Positions 8,097 through 20,557 of a stretch of DNA of 64,000 nt are shown here, in pieces. How positions within the stretch are numbered: position 1 is the first letter of the stretch; each line of letters begins with the position of its first letter. The notes beneath the pieces were generated by a model. The model was given only the letters and a program-made list of their open reading frames with translations. It did no database searches and was not told the origin of the DNA. A program made the position numbers and the translations under genes. The stretch lies in contig NZ_JFFR01000013.1 in the NCBI RefSeq assembly GCF_000695685.1, positions 186,001 to 250,000 of the forward strand, written 5' to 3'. The stretch is from Vibrio fortis. GTDB taxonomy: Bacteria; Pseudomonadota; Gammaproteobacteria; Enterobacterales; Vibrionaceae.

Positions 8097-8963
8097 ATGA
8101 AAGGCAGTTTAGAACGAGTACCACAAAGAATTGGCGTCTCGTGGCGATATCGTAAGATTGAAGAATCGTCAAAGAGTTATGGCTGGCATCGCCATGAAGA
8201 GTACGAGATTGCTATCCATCGTTACTTTTCAGGTAGTTGTTTCGTTGGAAATCACATAAGTGAAGTGTCACACAACCACATGGTTTTGTTGGGTTCCGGC
8301 CTTCCTCATGCGATCTATTCAGACTCTGTCGAGGATTCGAAGCCGTGTGAGACTCACGTAATCTGGTTCCGTAAAGAGTGGATTGAGTCTTTAATTCATC
8401 TTTGCCCTGAACTCACACCACTGTCAGATCTTCTTAAAGATGCACACCGAGGTGTTCAATTTTCCGAGAAAACCACCGAGCGAGTTGTCGCTTTGCTAGG
8501 CAATATTCTCGATTCTTCACCGACACAACAGCTTTCCGACTTGCTGGCAATCTTCGGATTATTACTGGGAGATGATGGTGCAGTTCGGCTGATAAATGCG
8601 AGTACTTTGAAGGTGGACACTAATGCTAGCAAGACTCATAAGAACCTAGAAAAAATTGACGAATATCTTCTGTCACACTTCAATCAGAATATCGCGCCAA
8701 GTGATCTCGCTGACTATTTGTTCTTGAGTGAAAGCAGCGTGCGTCGGATCTTTGCAAAACACTTCAACGAAAGTTTTAGTCAGCGGCTTAAAAAGATTCG
8801 ATTAAACGTAGCTTGCGATATGTTGATGAATACAGACCTACCAATTGGCATCATTATCGAAAAAGTTGGCTATGATAACCAAGCTAATTTCAACCGACAG
8901 TTCAAAGCCTATAAAAGAACCACACCTACTCAATACCGCCTCGCGATGAAAAGTGTTCGTTAG
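8097..8963 (+). CDS. AraC-family transcriptional regulator
   Basis: A 288-residue regulator. The N-terminal half looks like a cupin sensor domain (GWHRHEEYEIAIHRY at about residues 29-43, then GSGLPHAIYSD). The C-terminal 100 residues carry the two AraC helix-turn-helix motifs, with LADYLFLSESSVRRIFAKHF as the first and the signature GYDNQANFNRQFKAYKRTTP as the second. It is divergent from the small gene at 7759-7947, with 149 nt between them. The targets are not evident. It does not resemble sugar-specific AraC proteins enough to assign a ligand. Confidence 0.85.
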   Translation: MKGSLERVPQRIGVSWRYRKIEESSKSYGWHRHEEYEIAIHRYFSGSCFVGNHISEVSHNHMVLLGSGLPHAIYSDSVEDSKPCETHVIWFRKEWIESLIHLCPELTPLSDLLKDAHRGVQFSEKTTERVVALLGNILDSSPTQQLSDLLAIFGLLLGDDGAVRLINASTLKVDTNASKTHKNLEKIDEYLLSHFNQNIAPSDLADYLFLSESSVRRIFAKHFNESFSQRLKKIRLNVACDMLMNTDLPIGIIIEKVGYDNQANFNRQFKAYKRTTPTQYRLAMKSVR

Positions 8964-9150
8964 CGAGAATAAAACATAGACACACATAAGATATACAACC
9001 TATCTACAAAATTCCGATGGTAAAGAGTGCCGCTAAATCACAACATTGCAAGAGGTTGTTGTGGTTTGTTAAGTTGCTGATTATGATGGGATAATTTTTA
9101 TGAAGATTACCTTTTTAGAGAAAGGATTATGAATTGGTGACTACTAGACT

Positions 9151-9816
9151 ATGAGTGACGGAGAACAGGGAAAAATTTATCACAGCCTATTAGGTAAGCT
9201 AACACTCGTGTTTTTATGCATCGTAGTGTCAAACTCGGCATATTCAACACAGCTGAATTGCGAATTGATTTCTGAATACGAAGGTATAAATGTAGATACT
9301 AGGCAGAGTACAGTTTCAGAGTTCATTTTTGGAGTGGTGCGCAAAGAACAAGAAATGAAACTAATTACAGAGCTTACTAATGAAATCTATCAAGGTCATA
9401 CAAGCTTTGATGGATACCTGAGTATTAAAGATTGCGTCGGAAACTCTGATAGTCATTTCATTCAACGTAATCGGAATGTAATACTTACTACTCTCCTAGG
9501 CCAGGTAACCAGTTTTTCTGATGTTGCGCCAGCGTCTTTAGAAATGGAAAGAAGCTTCGCAGAAACTGTTTTAAAACAAGATGATAATTATGAACAATCT
9601 GGCGCAATAGGTGCAGTCAAAAGATTTCAAGATGATCGTGCTGTCGATGCTTTGTTTGAGTTGATTGTTACTACAGAGCGGCAGTCATATGTTCGTATGG
9701 CATTGTCATCGATATATTCGATCAGAAGTAATTATGCTCAACAAAAATTAATTAAAGCGAAGGAAGTTAAACCTGAATTTGAGTCAGTAATTGACGAATA
9801 TATAAACTATTGGTGA
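9151..9816 (+). CDS. exported protein of unknown function with alpha-helical repeats
   Basis: A 221-residue product. A hydrophobic stretch at about residues 15-33 (LGKLTLVFLCIVVSNSAYS) is a signal peptide or N-terminal anchor preceded by a short polar tail. The C-terminal part (AIGAVKRFQDDRAVDALFEL onward) has the helix-pair look of a HEAT-like repeat. Two cysteines remain after the leader, at QLNCEL and IKDCVG. An in-frame TAG at 9145-9147 prevents any earlier start; the RBS is poor. The gene is more AT-rich than the flanking metabolic genes, as are the next two unknown genes. No family recognised. Confidence 0.55.
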   Translation: MSDGEQGKIYHSLLGKLTLVFLCIVVSNSAYSTQLNCELISEYEGINVDTRQSTVSEFIFGVVRKEQEMKLITELTNEIYQGHTSFDGYLSIKDCVGNSDSHFIQRNRNVILTTLLGQVTSFSDVAPASLEMERSFAETVLKQDDNYEQSGAIGAVKRFQDDRAVDALFELIVTTERQSYVRMALSSIYSIRSNYAQQKLIKAKEVKPEFESVIDEYINYW

Positions 9817-10120
9817 TAGCAGAAAGAGACTACTACCTATTTGATTAATCTATCCACACAACAATAGTAAACAATGATTAAGCATTATACAGTTAGCAAG
9901 CAAACCCTAAAAAATATTGTTTATAATGGATGTTAGGTCGAGCCATATTGGTAATAATAGTTTGTTTAACATTGGTTAATCTGACCTAAAATAAAAACAT
10001 GAGACTATTTATATTTGGAGTATATAACCACTATATGTCGACTTTTCTCACCGTGAGTTGCTTGTATGGCAAACGAAAGATGATCCCCTTGAGTAACAAT
10101 TTAACAAAGAGGCTTTTTGA
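9817..10120. other. AT-rich intergenic spacer, no gene seen
   Basis: About 300 nt without a credible ORF. A 7-bp inverted pair TTAGGTC/GACCTAA (first arm at 9933-9939) is present. Apart from the GTG start and AAAGAGG ribosome-binding site of the next gene, nothing else stands out. Confidence 0.5.
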
Positions 10121-10663
10121 GTGATTAATAGTATTTTCAAGAACTACCTTGAATTGTATGGCGAGCCCACTCGTAAAGCTAAATATAAATCTCCAGATGG
10201 AAAAGTGATTCAGATTTTTAAGTGGGACGAAGATCAGACCGATGAGGGGGTAGTGATGTATGCAACGATGGGAGCAAGCATTACTCTTGGAGATAAAGAA
10301 GAGAGCTGCGAGTTCTTTATCGGGTTAACGCCGGATGCGGATGATATAGCCGATGCGTTAGCTGAAGTTGCGTTATATGGGAATGGCACTACCCATGTAC
10401 CAAATAGTGGAGATACGGTTACGTTATCTTATGACCTCTGGCATGGTACCAAGGCAAGATCTTTTATGTTTACAGATGGGGATGAGATAGTTCCGTCAAC
10501 AAAGGATGAGCATGGTAGACAGATTTGGTTTATTCAACTGGTGCCCTTATTTGAAGAAGAATTAAGTTATAAAAAAGAGTATGGAGAAGATGCTCTCTGG
10601 GGTGCGTTTGAAAATGCTGAAGTGCCTTATTGGAGCTCGTCGAGATCGAGTTTATTTAAGTAA
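10121..10663 (+). CDS. suppressor-of-fused (SUFU) domain protein
   Basis: A 180-residue acidic cytoplasmic protein. The central block from EFFIGLTPDADDIADALAEV to SYDLWHGTKARSFMF (about residues 67-120) and the later IWFIQLVPLFEEELSYKKE resemble bacterial SUFU-domain proteins. In bacteria this fold is known as an immunity protein of polymorphic toxins and also occurs alone. No toxin gene lies next to it, so if it is an immunity gene it is an orphan. The start is GTG at 10121, supported by AAAGAGG 8 nt upstream; no ATG alternative fits. It sits in the AT-rich patch between 9.1 and 11.2 kb. Confidence 0.6.
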   Translation: MINSIFKNYLELYGEPTRKAKYKSPDGKVIQIFKWDEDQTDEGVVMYATMGASITLGDKEESCEFFIGLTPDADDIADALAEVALYGNGTTHVPNSGDTVTLSYDLWHGTKARSFMFTDGDEIVPSTKDEHGRQIWFIQLVPLFEEELSYKKEYGEDALWGAFENAEVPYWSSSRSSLFK

Positions 10664-10738
10664 GTTTCAAATTAGGATATAGAACTATCAAACTTCGACA
10701 TACGTTGCAATTATTAAAGAGTAATTTGATTAGAAACT

Positions 10739-11212
10739 ATGATTAAAAAAATTCAGGCTACTGCTTCAACATGGCTCTTTTTATTGGTGTTGTTCATTCC
10801 ATTTGAAACCCATGCCGGTGGAAATTATGTTGTAGATGTTCTAGTCCCCGTAAAGAAAGAGCCCGGCAATTCAAGAGGGAGCGCTGGTATCACAACAATT
10901 TTTGTATTAAAAAGTAATGATAAGATCCAATTGCGTGTAAAGGGTTTTCATCGTCAATACGATAATTTTTTACCTGGAGGAGTATTTTACGACAAGAAAA
11001 TGCTTGTTAAGTATGCCCCTTTAAATAGAGGCAGTGATATATATATAGTCAATGAGATTGAATATAATGGGAAGATCATTTATGACGGATCCCGAAGTTT
11101 AAATATATTTGATTATGCAATTATTATTCTATGTGCTCTTCCTATGATTGTTAACAAAATTTGTCTTAGAATGGGTATAGATATCAAAAAGTTGTTGAAG
11201 TCATCAGGTTGA
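10739..11212 (+). CDS. exported or membrane protein of unknown function, 157 aa
   Basis: The N terminus is a classic signal peptide (MIKKIQATASTWLFLLVLF, cleavage likely after THA at about residue 26). A hydrophilic domain of about 95 residues follows. Near the C terminus there is one transmembrane helix (YAIIILCALPMIVNKICL, about 126-143) and a short basic tail (MGIDIKKLLKSS). This topology places the middle domain in the periplasm with the tail inside. Codon use is AT-rich like its neighbour, so both may have arrived together. No family recognised; the RBS is weak. Confidence 0.55.
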   Translation: MIKKIQATASTWLFLLVLFIPFETHAGGNYVVDVLVPVKKEPGNSRGSAGITTIFVLKSNDKIQLRVKGFHRQYDNFLPGGVFYDKKMLVKYAPLNRGSDIYIVNEIEYNGKIIYDGSRSLNIFDYAIIILCALPMIVNKICLRMGIDIKKLLKSSG

Positions 11213-11353
11213 AAAATATCTCTGTGGCCATAACATGATTAAGTGCGCAAGCAAAACCTTGAGGAGCTGCTCAACTATCAAGTCAGCCTTTTGATACATT
11301 GTTATTACTTTTTTGATTAAGATTAGATGGGCAAACGCTCGCAGGAAGTGAAA

Positions 11354-11896
11354 ATGCTATCGAAAAACAACACAGGGTTGATTGTAGTTGATGTGCAAGG
11401 AAAGCTTGCGAGCTTGATGCATGAAAGCGACGCCAACATTGAAAATACGACTAGGTTAGTTAAAGGTGCCAAAGTGCTAAACTTACCCATTGTTTGGTTA
11501 GAGCAAAATCCAGATCGTTTAGGTCCAACCGTTGAACCGATTCGTGAAGTGCTAGCAAAAGATCACTTAGCCATCGCTAAATACACCTTTGATGGTTGTA
11601 AAGAAGCGACGTTTAAACTCGCGGTAGAAAACACCAAAGTCGATACATGGCTAATCTGTGGTATTGAGGCTCATATCTGTGTTTATCAAACTGCGTTATC
11701 TCTGCGAAAAATGGGGTATCGAGTAGAGCTTGTTACAGACTGTACCGCTTCAAGAACGGCAGCAAACAAAGCGCTGGCGCTTGCCAAGCTCACTGCGAAT
11801 GGGGTGGGGCTGACGGGCGTTGAAATGTGCTTGTATGAAATGGTTGAAGATTGCCGCGCTCCAGAGTTCAAAGAGATCTTATCCCTCATCAAATAG
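11354..11896 (+). CDS. isochorismatase-family cysteine hydrolase (YcaC-like)
   Basis: A 180-residue hydrolase with the family's catalytic triad: Asp13 in VVDVQ, Lys76 in AIAKYTFD and Cys109 in GIEAHICVYQ. The cis-peptide segment before the cysteine is conserved as GIEAH. Members hydrolyse amides, ureido acids or isochorismate; YcaC-type members have no settled substrate. The ATG at 11354 has GGAAG 5 nt upstream, better than the ATG at 11327, which would add nine residues not typical of the family. It converges with lacZ. Confidence 0.88.
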   Translation: MLSKNNTGLIVVDVQGKLASLMHESDANIENTTRLVKGAKVLNLPIVWLEQNPDRLGPTVEPIREVLAKDHLAIAKYTFDGCKEATFKLAVENTKVDTWLICGIEAHICVYQTALSLRKMGYRVELVTDCTASRTAANKALALAKLTANGVGLTGVEMCLYEMVEDCRAPEFKEILSLIK

Positions 11897-11944
11897 TGCC
11901 TATGCTGCGACGGCGCTTTTTCTGTTTTCTCTTTTATAAGATGA

Positions 11945-11974
11945 TAAAAAATCCCCAAGCCGGAACTTGGGGAT
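11945..11974 (-). terminator. terminator of lacZ
   Basis: ATCCCCAAG and CTTGGGGAT form a perfect 9-bp stem with a 6-nt loop. On the minus strand five T residues follow (plus-strand A residues 11946-11950). It lies 36 nt past the lacZ stop codon. Confidence 0.85.
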
Positions 11975-12010
11975 TGAGCTACATTGGCGTGTGTTTATGT
12001 CATCTATCGA

Positions 12011-15127
<3,117 letters not shown>

Positions 15128-15206
15128 TTATTAATCTGTTTTCGCAATCATTTCGCAGCGCAATAAAGTGAATGGCGTTGCGAATGAGCCGGAGAGCGAC
15201 GAATCG

Positions 15207-16082
15207 TTATTTCGCTAGCTGCTCTACGAGATAATCTTTGGCTTGGGTATAGCCTTGTTGTGATGCTTGGTTGGCTAGCGCAGCGGCTTGCTGTACATCG
15301 TTGTTTTCGAGTGCTGTATCGATTTGAGATTGAAACACTTCCCACTCATCCAGCGCTTCTGGAGAGGTGGATGGTGTCATTTGAGAATTCTGTTCCTGCT
15401 TAGTTTGTGTGCCTAGTTCAGTCAGTAGTGTGAGTACGGCACTGTTGCTTGACGCGCTGGTGGTCACCTCAATGACACCAAATGCTTGGTAATCCGCGAC
15501 GAGAGGAAGCTGTTTACTGCCGATAATGTTCTGAGATTCCGCATACACCTGTTCTGGGTGTTGTCGTGCGAGTTTTTGTCCAAGCATTGAGAAGTCAGAA
15601 GCGAGAACTATGTATTGAGCACCGTTGAGCTGTGGGTTGATCGTGATTACCTTCTCGATGCGTTCTAAACCGCGCATACCAGTTGGGTGGTACTCGAAAT
15701 CCTGTGCCGAGTAACGAGCTACAAGCTGCCAGTTTTCGTCATAAACTAAGACGCTCGCGGCAAATAAGGCTTGGTTATCGACATAAGAGCGTACAAGCAG
15801 GGCAAATGGAGCATCTGACGTTATTTCATAGCCGACAACGGGAAGCGCTTGGTGTGAAGCTGAACTTGATGAAAGTAGTACCGCGTCACTCAAGATAGGC
15901 AGTTCAGCGTCCACAACAACTTGCTGGTGGAATGGTGTAGACAGCGTTGTGAGTGGCAGCGCTTCTAGGTTTGAGCAGCACGTTTGTTTATCCAAATCTG
16001 TATTAAAAGCCTGCTCAGGTAATCCACTGCATGCGCTCAAAGACAATGCCATAAAAAGAGTGGCTAGCGGTTTTAGTTTCAT
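15207..16082 (-). CDS. MalM-family periplasmic lipoprotein
   Basis: A 291-residue protein with an N-terminal lipoprotein signal ending in LSAC (lipidated Cys18). A beta-rich MalM-type core (VVGYEITSDAPFALLVRSYV, YDENWQLVARY, GLERIEKVITINP) is followed by a low-complexity Ser/Gln linker at about residues 225-245 and a C-terminal helical pair (TALENNDVQQAAALANQASQ) that also occurs in E. coli MalM. MalM's role is unclear; it sits in maltose operons next to lamB. Here the partner porin is upstream and lacZ downstream, so this copy seems recruited to galactoside uptake. Confidence 0.82.
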   Translation of the reverse strand: MKLKPLATLFMALSLSACSGLPEQAFNTDLDKQTCCSNLEALPLTTLSTPFHQQVVVDAELPILSDAVLLSSSSASHQALPVVGYEITSDAPFALLVRSYVDNQALFAASVLVYDENWQLVARYSAQDFEYHPTGMRGLERIEKVITINPQLNGAQYIVLASDFSMLGQKLARQHPEQVYAESQNIIGSKQLPLVADYQAFGVIEVTTSASSNSAVLTLLTELGTQTKQEQNSQMTPSTSPEALDEWEVFQSQIDTALENNDVQQAAALANQASQQGYTQAKDYLVEQLAK

Positions 16083-16099
16083 CTGCGTATGTCCTATGA

Positions 16100-16122
16100 G
16101 GGGTGAACGCTTTGCTCACCCC
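16100..16122 (-). terminator. intercistronic hairpin between porin and malM-like genes
   Basis: GGGGTGA and TCACCCC pair perfectly around a 9-nt loop, without a T-run. Such hairpins between lamB and malM-type genes usually lower downstream expression or protect the 3' end of the porin message rather than stop transcription fully. Confidence 0.5.
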
Positions 16123-16151
16123 GTGGGTCTAAAAATAGTAACCGGGTAGGA

Positions 16152-17393
16152 TTACCACCACGTTTCGACGTTAAAGCCGAAAGTGATCTCGTCGATATTT
16201 TGCTTGGCGATGCTTTGTGCCTGGCCATAGACATCACCCCCGCGTCCCCACTCATCAGTTTTCTCTGAGTAAGTCGCGAATAAACGAAGTGATGGACGAG
16301 CCCAAACACCTTTGCCCGCTTGGAATATTTGTGACACTGTCACTTTGTACATGTCGTTGGTACCTGCACCGTTCTGAGCTTCTACGGACTCATAACCCAC
16401 TTCTAGCGCTGTTGCCATGTAATCCGTCCAGCTGTACTGAGGGCGAGCGCCCACGCTGAACCACTTCTCACCTTCATCGTTGTCGAGGTTTTTATCTTGG
16501 TAGGCGATGGAGTACATCACCTGGAAGTCTTCACTCACGTTTAGATCACCTGAGTTGAAAATACGCCAGCTATAACCATCGTGCTCGACGCCAGTGCTGT
16601 ACTTACGGTTTGAGCCGCCTTCAGCACTCATCAAACCGCCCGCTAACGCATCGGTACCGTATTGGAAAGCGAATGTGTTTGAGCCGTAATCCCAAGCTTG
16701 GCGGTAGAGTGTCGATAACATGGCGCCAGAAGTGGTGATGTCACTCTCGTCGTAGCTAGAGTTTTGGGTGAAGACGTAGTTCAGACCAACGGTCAGATCA
16801 GCGCTTTCACTGAGCGTGATGTCGCTAAGACGCGCATCAAGGTTGTGCAGGCTGCGACCGTCTTTACTTGAGTTTGGTGCCATCCATGCGATGTGGCCTT
16901 TAGCAAAACCAAAGTCCCAATCCTCTAGACCAATACCTGTGCTAGAGGTATCCCAGTATTTAATATCGATCATGTGGACTTCGTGACGACGGTAGAAGCG
17001 TTCACCTGCCCATACTTTTGCGTCGGCTTGTCCGTCAATGAGACCGTGACCTGCAGACCACATTTGGATCAAGCTAACGTCGCCCCAACTTTCGCCACTG
17101 CCTAGGTAAAGTGTGGTATCAAAGTACGCGTCACCTTGTTGCCAAACGTCGGCTTTGAGGCCTGCTTCCCACCAGTTCAGTTCGTTACCTAAACGGTAGT
17201 TACCGTAACCTTGGCTCGCTCGAATTACATCGTTGCGCTCGCCTTTGCCTGAGTTATGTTCGTCGTTATCGGTGTAAATGTTGCCCCACTTGGCATAACC
17301 GAAGTAACTGATGTTCTCCACTGCGGCCATACCAGCAAGCGGTGCAAGGGCGAGGGTTAGCCCTAGCGCTCTTACAAGCGTCTTTTGTTTCAT
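16152..17393 (-). CDS. LamB-family (maltoporin-like) outer-membrane porin
   Basis: A 413-residue protein with a signal peptide (LGLTLALAPLAGMAAVE, cleavage near residue 23). The mature chain starts with FGYAKWGNIYTD and has alternating beta strands. LamB hallmarks include WWEAGLKADVW, KVWAGERFYRRHEVHMIDIKYW and the C-terminal aromatic ending VETWW. The family forms trimeric 18-strand sugar channels. The operon (malM-like, lacZ) and the GalR-type boxes upstream indicate that this copy admits galactosides (melibiose, raffinose, lactose) rather than maltodextrin. GGAG precedes the ATG by 7 nt. It is divergent from the GH36 gene. Confidence 0.88.
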   Translation of the reverse strand: MKQKTLVRALGLTLALAPLAGMAAVENISYFGYAKWGNIYTDNDEHNSGKGERNDVIRASQGYGNYRLGNELNWWEAGLKADVWQQGDAYFDTTLYLGSGESWGDVSLIQMWSAGHGLIDGQADAKVWAGERFYRRHEVHMIDIKYWDTSSTGIGLEDWDFGFAKGHIAWMAPNSSKDGRSLHNLDARLSDITLSESADLTVGLNYVFTQNSSYDESDITTSGAMLSTLYRQAWDYGSNTFAFQYGTDALAGGLMSAEGGSNRKYSTGVEHDGYSWRIFNSGDLNVSEDFQVMYSIAYQDKNLDNDEGEKWFSVGARPQYSWTDYMATALEVGYESVEAQNGAGTNDMYKVTVSQIFQAGKGVWARPSLRLFATYSEKTDEWGRGGDVYGQAQSIAKQNIDEITFGFNVETWW

Positions 17394-17470
17394 GAAGTGT
17401 CTCCATTGTATTTTTATTTATGGATTATTTTTTATTGAGTCCTAACTCGCTGCGCAGTGTAAATAAACTT

Positions 17471-17484
17471 TGGAAACGTTTTCA
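17471..17484. promoter_or_regulatory. GalR-type operator of the porin operon
   Basis: TGGAAACGTTTTCA matches the palindrome TGGAAACGTTTCCA at 13 of 14 positions. It lies 78 nt before the porin ATG, in a place where it would overlap the promoter. Confidence 0.75.
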
Positions 17485-17597
17485 TTATGAGGTTGGCATT
17501 TTTTGTCGATGACTGGCTTTTTGGATGTTTAATGTGATTTTTATCCCGTTTTATCTTGGTTTTTGGTGTTTTTTAGGGATTTGTTGTGGTGTTTTTG

Positions 17598-17611
17598 TGA
17601 AATCGTTTTCT
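17598..17611. promoter_or_regulatory. second, weaker LacI-family box
   Basis: TGAAATCGTTTTCT resembles the same dyad with four mismatches to the perfect site, 127 bp from the site at 17471. It could support DNA looping. Confidence 0.4.
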
Positions 17612-18102
17612 TTGGGTGGTGGGGAATTCTTTTGAAAGTAATGAAGTGGTAGAGTGCTAACGTATTGAAATATATGGTTTTTGGGTTGGAGGGGGGAAGG
17701 TAGCCCAACTGAAATCAATTGGGCATGTGAGACAAAGAAGTCAAATGTAGTCATATGAACCAAGGCTGAACGCCTTACTCTGAGTACACCGTCAATTTGG
17801 GGTATTAAGTTAGGACCCAATAGAGACACTTCATCGCGTTCTCGAAGGCTTCAGAATACGAGGGCTACTCGATGACTGCAAGAGTAGCGCGTGTTAAATG
17901 GGTGTTTAGTCGCCTAAATGATAGGGTGTTGTTTTTAAGTTATTGATAATAATTGATTTTAAATGATAGCTAAATAGTCGTTTATATCGAAAATATTGCT
18001 ATCTTTGTGGAAAAAAAGCGGGTGATTTTTCCAATGAATAGCCACGTAATATAAGAAGGGGCTTTTTCTATGCTACTCGCTTATGAGTTGAATTATATTT
18101 AG

Positions 18103-18116
18103 TGGAAACGTTTCCA
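18103..18116. promoter_or_regulatory. GalR-type operator of the alpha-galactosidase gene
   Basis: TGGAAACGTTTCCA is a perfect 14-bp palindrome 79 bp before the GH36 start codon, identical to the site before melB. Confidence 0.82.
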
Positions 18117-18194
18117 TCATTAGGAGTTCGTCACAGATTATTTCTAAGATTTCATTATGATGCGACGTAATTTCCAGTTTCAAGGTAAAACAAG

Positions 18195-20318
18195 ATGACG
18201 GATAAAACACTGGTTGAGCTAACAGGTAAGCAAACGCAGCTGATCGTAGAGCTAGGCGATTATGCCGAGATCCTGCATTGGGGTAAGAAGGTAAGCGGTG
18301 ATTACAAAGAGTATCGCAGGGCTTTGCATCGCCCAGTGCCGTACGGGCGTTTAGATAATGATGTTTCGATGACTTTGAACCCAGAGCTTGGTCGTGGTTT
18401 ATTTAGCAGCCCTGGCGTTGAAGGACATCGCAATGGTCAAGATTGGGCTCCGGTATTTGTTGTCCGTCATGTTGAAGAAAACCAGAATGGCATCGTGGTT
18501 GAGAGTGAAGATGCCATTGCTGGTTTGCAGTTAAAAACGGAACTGTTGTTAGACGCCAATGACGTGGTCAAAACGCGTCATACGCTAACGAATACCAAAG
18601 AGGGGGTGTATCAGATCAACCGCCTTGCGAACACCTTACCTTTGCCTGCACGAGCGAATGAGCTAATGACTTACTACGGTCGTTGGGTCCATGAATTCCA
18701 AACGGTTCGTCAGCCATTGCTGCAAGGTGGATATCAACAAGAGAACCGCCGTGGTCGCACTTCGCATGAGCATTATCCCGCTTTGGTTGCTGGTACCGCA
18801 CACTTTGATGAGATGAGTGGTGACGTATGGGGCTTTCATTTTGCGTGGAGCGGTAACCACAGGCTGCGTGTTGATGTTAAGGCCGATGGTCGTCGATACA
18901 TGCAGGCAGAGGTGATCTATCTGCCGGGTGAAGTCGCGTTGGAAAAGGGTGAAAGCTTGACCACACCTTGGTTGTACGCGAGCCACAGCAACTCAGGTTT
19001 GAATACCATGAGTCACCATTTTCACTCCCATGTACGCGAGACTATTTTACCAAGAGATTTCAACGACAAGCCTCGCCCAATCCACCTCAACACGTGGGAA
19101 GGCATCTACTTCGACCACGATCCAGAATACATTATGTCAATGGCTACTCAGTCGGCAGAGATGGGAGTTGAACGTTTTATCATTGATGATGGCTGGTTCA
19201 AAGGGCGCAACGGTGACAAAGCAGGGCTAGGGGACTGGTTTCTGTGTGAAGCTAAGTACCCAAATGGCCTACACCCGATTGTGGAACACGTAAACAAATT
19301 GGGCATGGAATTTGGCTTGTGGTTTGAGCCAGAGATGATCAACAAAGATTCAGATCTGTATCGCACTCATCCCGATTGGCTGCTGGCTGTCGATGGCTAC
19401 GAGCAACCAACGGGTCGCAACCAATACGTCATCAACCTACAAAATGATGATGCGTTTAACTTCTTGCTTGAGCGACTGGACCATTTCCTTTCGACCTACA
19501 ATATTGCTTACATCAAATGGGATATGAACCGCGAAGTCGTTCAGCCTGCGCATATAGGTCAGGCTGCAGCGCACAATCAAACCCAGCGCTACTATCAGTT
19601 AGTCGATAAAGTTCGCGAAAAGCACCCGAAAGTAGAGATTGAGTCTTGTGCGGCGGGCGGTGGTCGAATCGATTTTGAGGTACTGAAACGTACTCATCGA
19701 TTCTGGGCTTCAGATAATAATGACGCGCTTGAACGTCAATCTATTCAACGTGGTATGAGCTACTTTTTCCCACCTGAAGTGATGGGCAGTCATATTGGTG
19801 CGAGTCATTGCCACAGTACTCGCCGTCGCCATAGTATCGAGTTCCGCGGGCTTACCGCACTGTTCGGTCATATGGGTATTGAGCTTGACCCAGTGAAAGA
19901 AGAGCAAGCGGAGAAAGAGGGCTTTGAGCATTACATCAAGCTACACAAAATGCTTCGTCCATTGCTGCACAGCGGCAGCACTTGGCGTATCCCAACTGAC
20001 GATAAAGCGCATCAAATTCATGCGGTTGTTTCTAACGATCAGTCGGAAGCTGTCGTGATGATTGCACAGCTTGCGATGCCAACCAATTCATTGAGTGGCC
20101 ATTTGCGTGTACCTGGGTTGGATCCACAAGCGATATACCGAGTCACGGTATTGGATAAACCATCTAATTATGACGATATCGTGAACTATCAGCCACCCTG
20201 GACTCAATCGGGCTGCGAATTATCAGGTGATTGGTGCGCAGAGGTTGGTCTCACGATGCCAATTTTGGATGCCGAGAGTGCTATGTTAATCAAGCTTCAG
20301 CGTATCGACATAGCATAG
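18195..20318 (+). CDS. GH36 alpha-galactosidase
   Basis: A 707-residue enzyme with an N-terminal beta-sandwich domain and a TIM barrel. GH36 signatures are present: WEGIYFDHD, IDDGWF, GDWF, LWFEPEMIN, the nucleophile Asp443 in IKWDMNR, ESCAAGGGRID, and the acid/base Asp507 in FWASDNND. It releases galactose from melibiose and raffinose-type sugars. There is no signal peptide, so the enzyme is cytoplasmic and needs the MelB carrier encoded by the next gene. AAGG lies 9 nt upstream of the ATG. It is controlled with the porin operon by GalR-type boxes. Confidence 0.95.
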   Translation: MTDKTLVELTGKQTQLIVELGDYAEILHWGKKVSGDYKEYRRALHRPVPYGRLDNDVSMTLNPELGRGLFSSPGVEGHRNGQDWAPVFVVRHVEENQNGIVVESEDAIAGLQLKTELLLDANDVVKTRHTLTNTKEGVYQINRLANTLPLPARANELMTYYGRWVHEFQTVRQPLLQGGYQQENRRGRTSHEHYPALVAGTAHFDEMSGDVWGFHFAWSGNHRLRVDVKADGRRYMQAEVIYLPGEVALEKGESLTTPWLYASHSNSGLNTMSHHFHSHVRETILPRDFNDKPRPIHLNTWEGIYFDHDPEYIMSMATQSAEMGVERFIIDDGWFKGRNGDKAGLGDWFLCEAKYPNGLHPIVEHVNKLGMEFGLWFEPEMINKDSDLYRTHPDWLLAVDGYEQPTGRNQYVINLQNDDAFNFLLERLDHFLSTYNIAYIKWDMNREVVQPAHIGQAAAHNQTQRYYQLVDKVREKHPKVEIESCAAGGGRIDFEVLKRTHRFWASDNNDALERQSIQRGMSYFFPPEVMGSHIGASHCHSTRRRHSIEFRGLTALFGHMGIELDPVKEEQAEKEGFEHYIKLHKMLRPLLHSGSTWRIPTDDKAHQIHAVVSNDQSEAVVMIAQLAMPTNSLSGHLRVPGLDPQAIYRVTVLDKPSNYDDIVNYQPPWTQSGCELSGDWCAEVGLTMPILDAESAMLIKLQRIDIA

Positions 20319-20372
20319 AACCACAGCTTTTCACCTCAACGAAAAATAGGTCCCTACACCAGGGAATAAAAT

Positions 20373-20405
20373 GCCGCACAAGTTTGAAATTTGTGTGGCT
20401 TTTTG
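20373..20405 (+). terminator. terminator of the GH36 gene
   Basis: GCCGCACAA and TTGTGTGGC pair with one mismatch, followed by five T residues. Confidence 0.75.
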
Positions 20406-20543
20406 CGTTTCATCGTAATACCTTATTGATAATTGTTATTATTATCATTTAATTTAAGTTGTTAATTTAAAAGGAGAAAGTTATTTTTATTTCGTAGTGG
20501 TGTGTAACCTTTCGTGCTCAATGTCTCATTTCTGTAACTTTGC

Positions 20544-20557
20544 TGGAAACGTTTCCA
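20544..20557. promoter_or_regulatory. GalR-type operator of melB
   Basis: TGGAAACGTTTCCA, identical to the site at 18103, 132 bp before the melB ATG. It shows melB has its own regulated promoter. Confidence 0.82.

Larger units (their letters stand above)
17394..18194. other. 800-bp divergent control region of porin and alpha-galactosidase genes
   Basis: No credible gene. It contains the LacI/GalR-type boxes at 17471, 17598 and 18103. A G/T-rich plus-strand stretch lies at about 17540-17700, and the rest is AT-rich sequence near 17930-18100. Confidence 0.6.

Noticed and set aside
9932-9938. GTTAGGT as a possible attC site of a cassette
   Set aside because: No matching RYYYAAC partner in the right order and no VCR-like body; only a 7-bp inverted pair.
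17527-17542. CRP site before the porin operon
   Set aside because: TGTGA is present, but the right half TCCCG is too far from TCACA.
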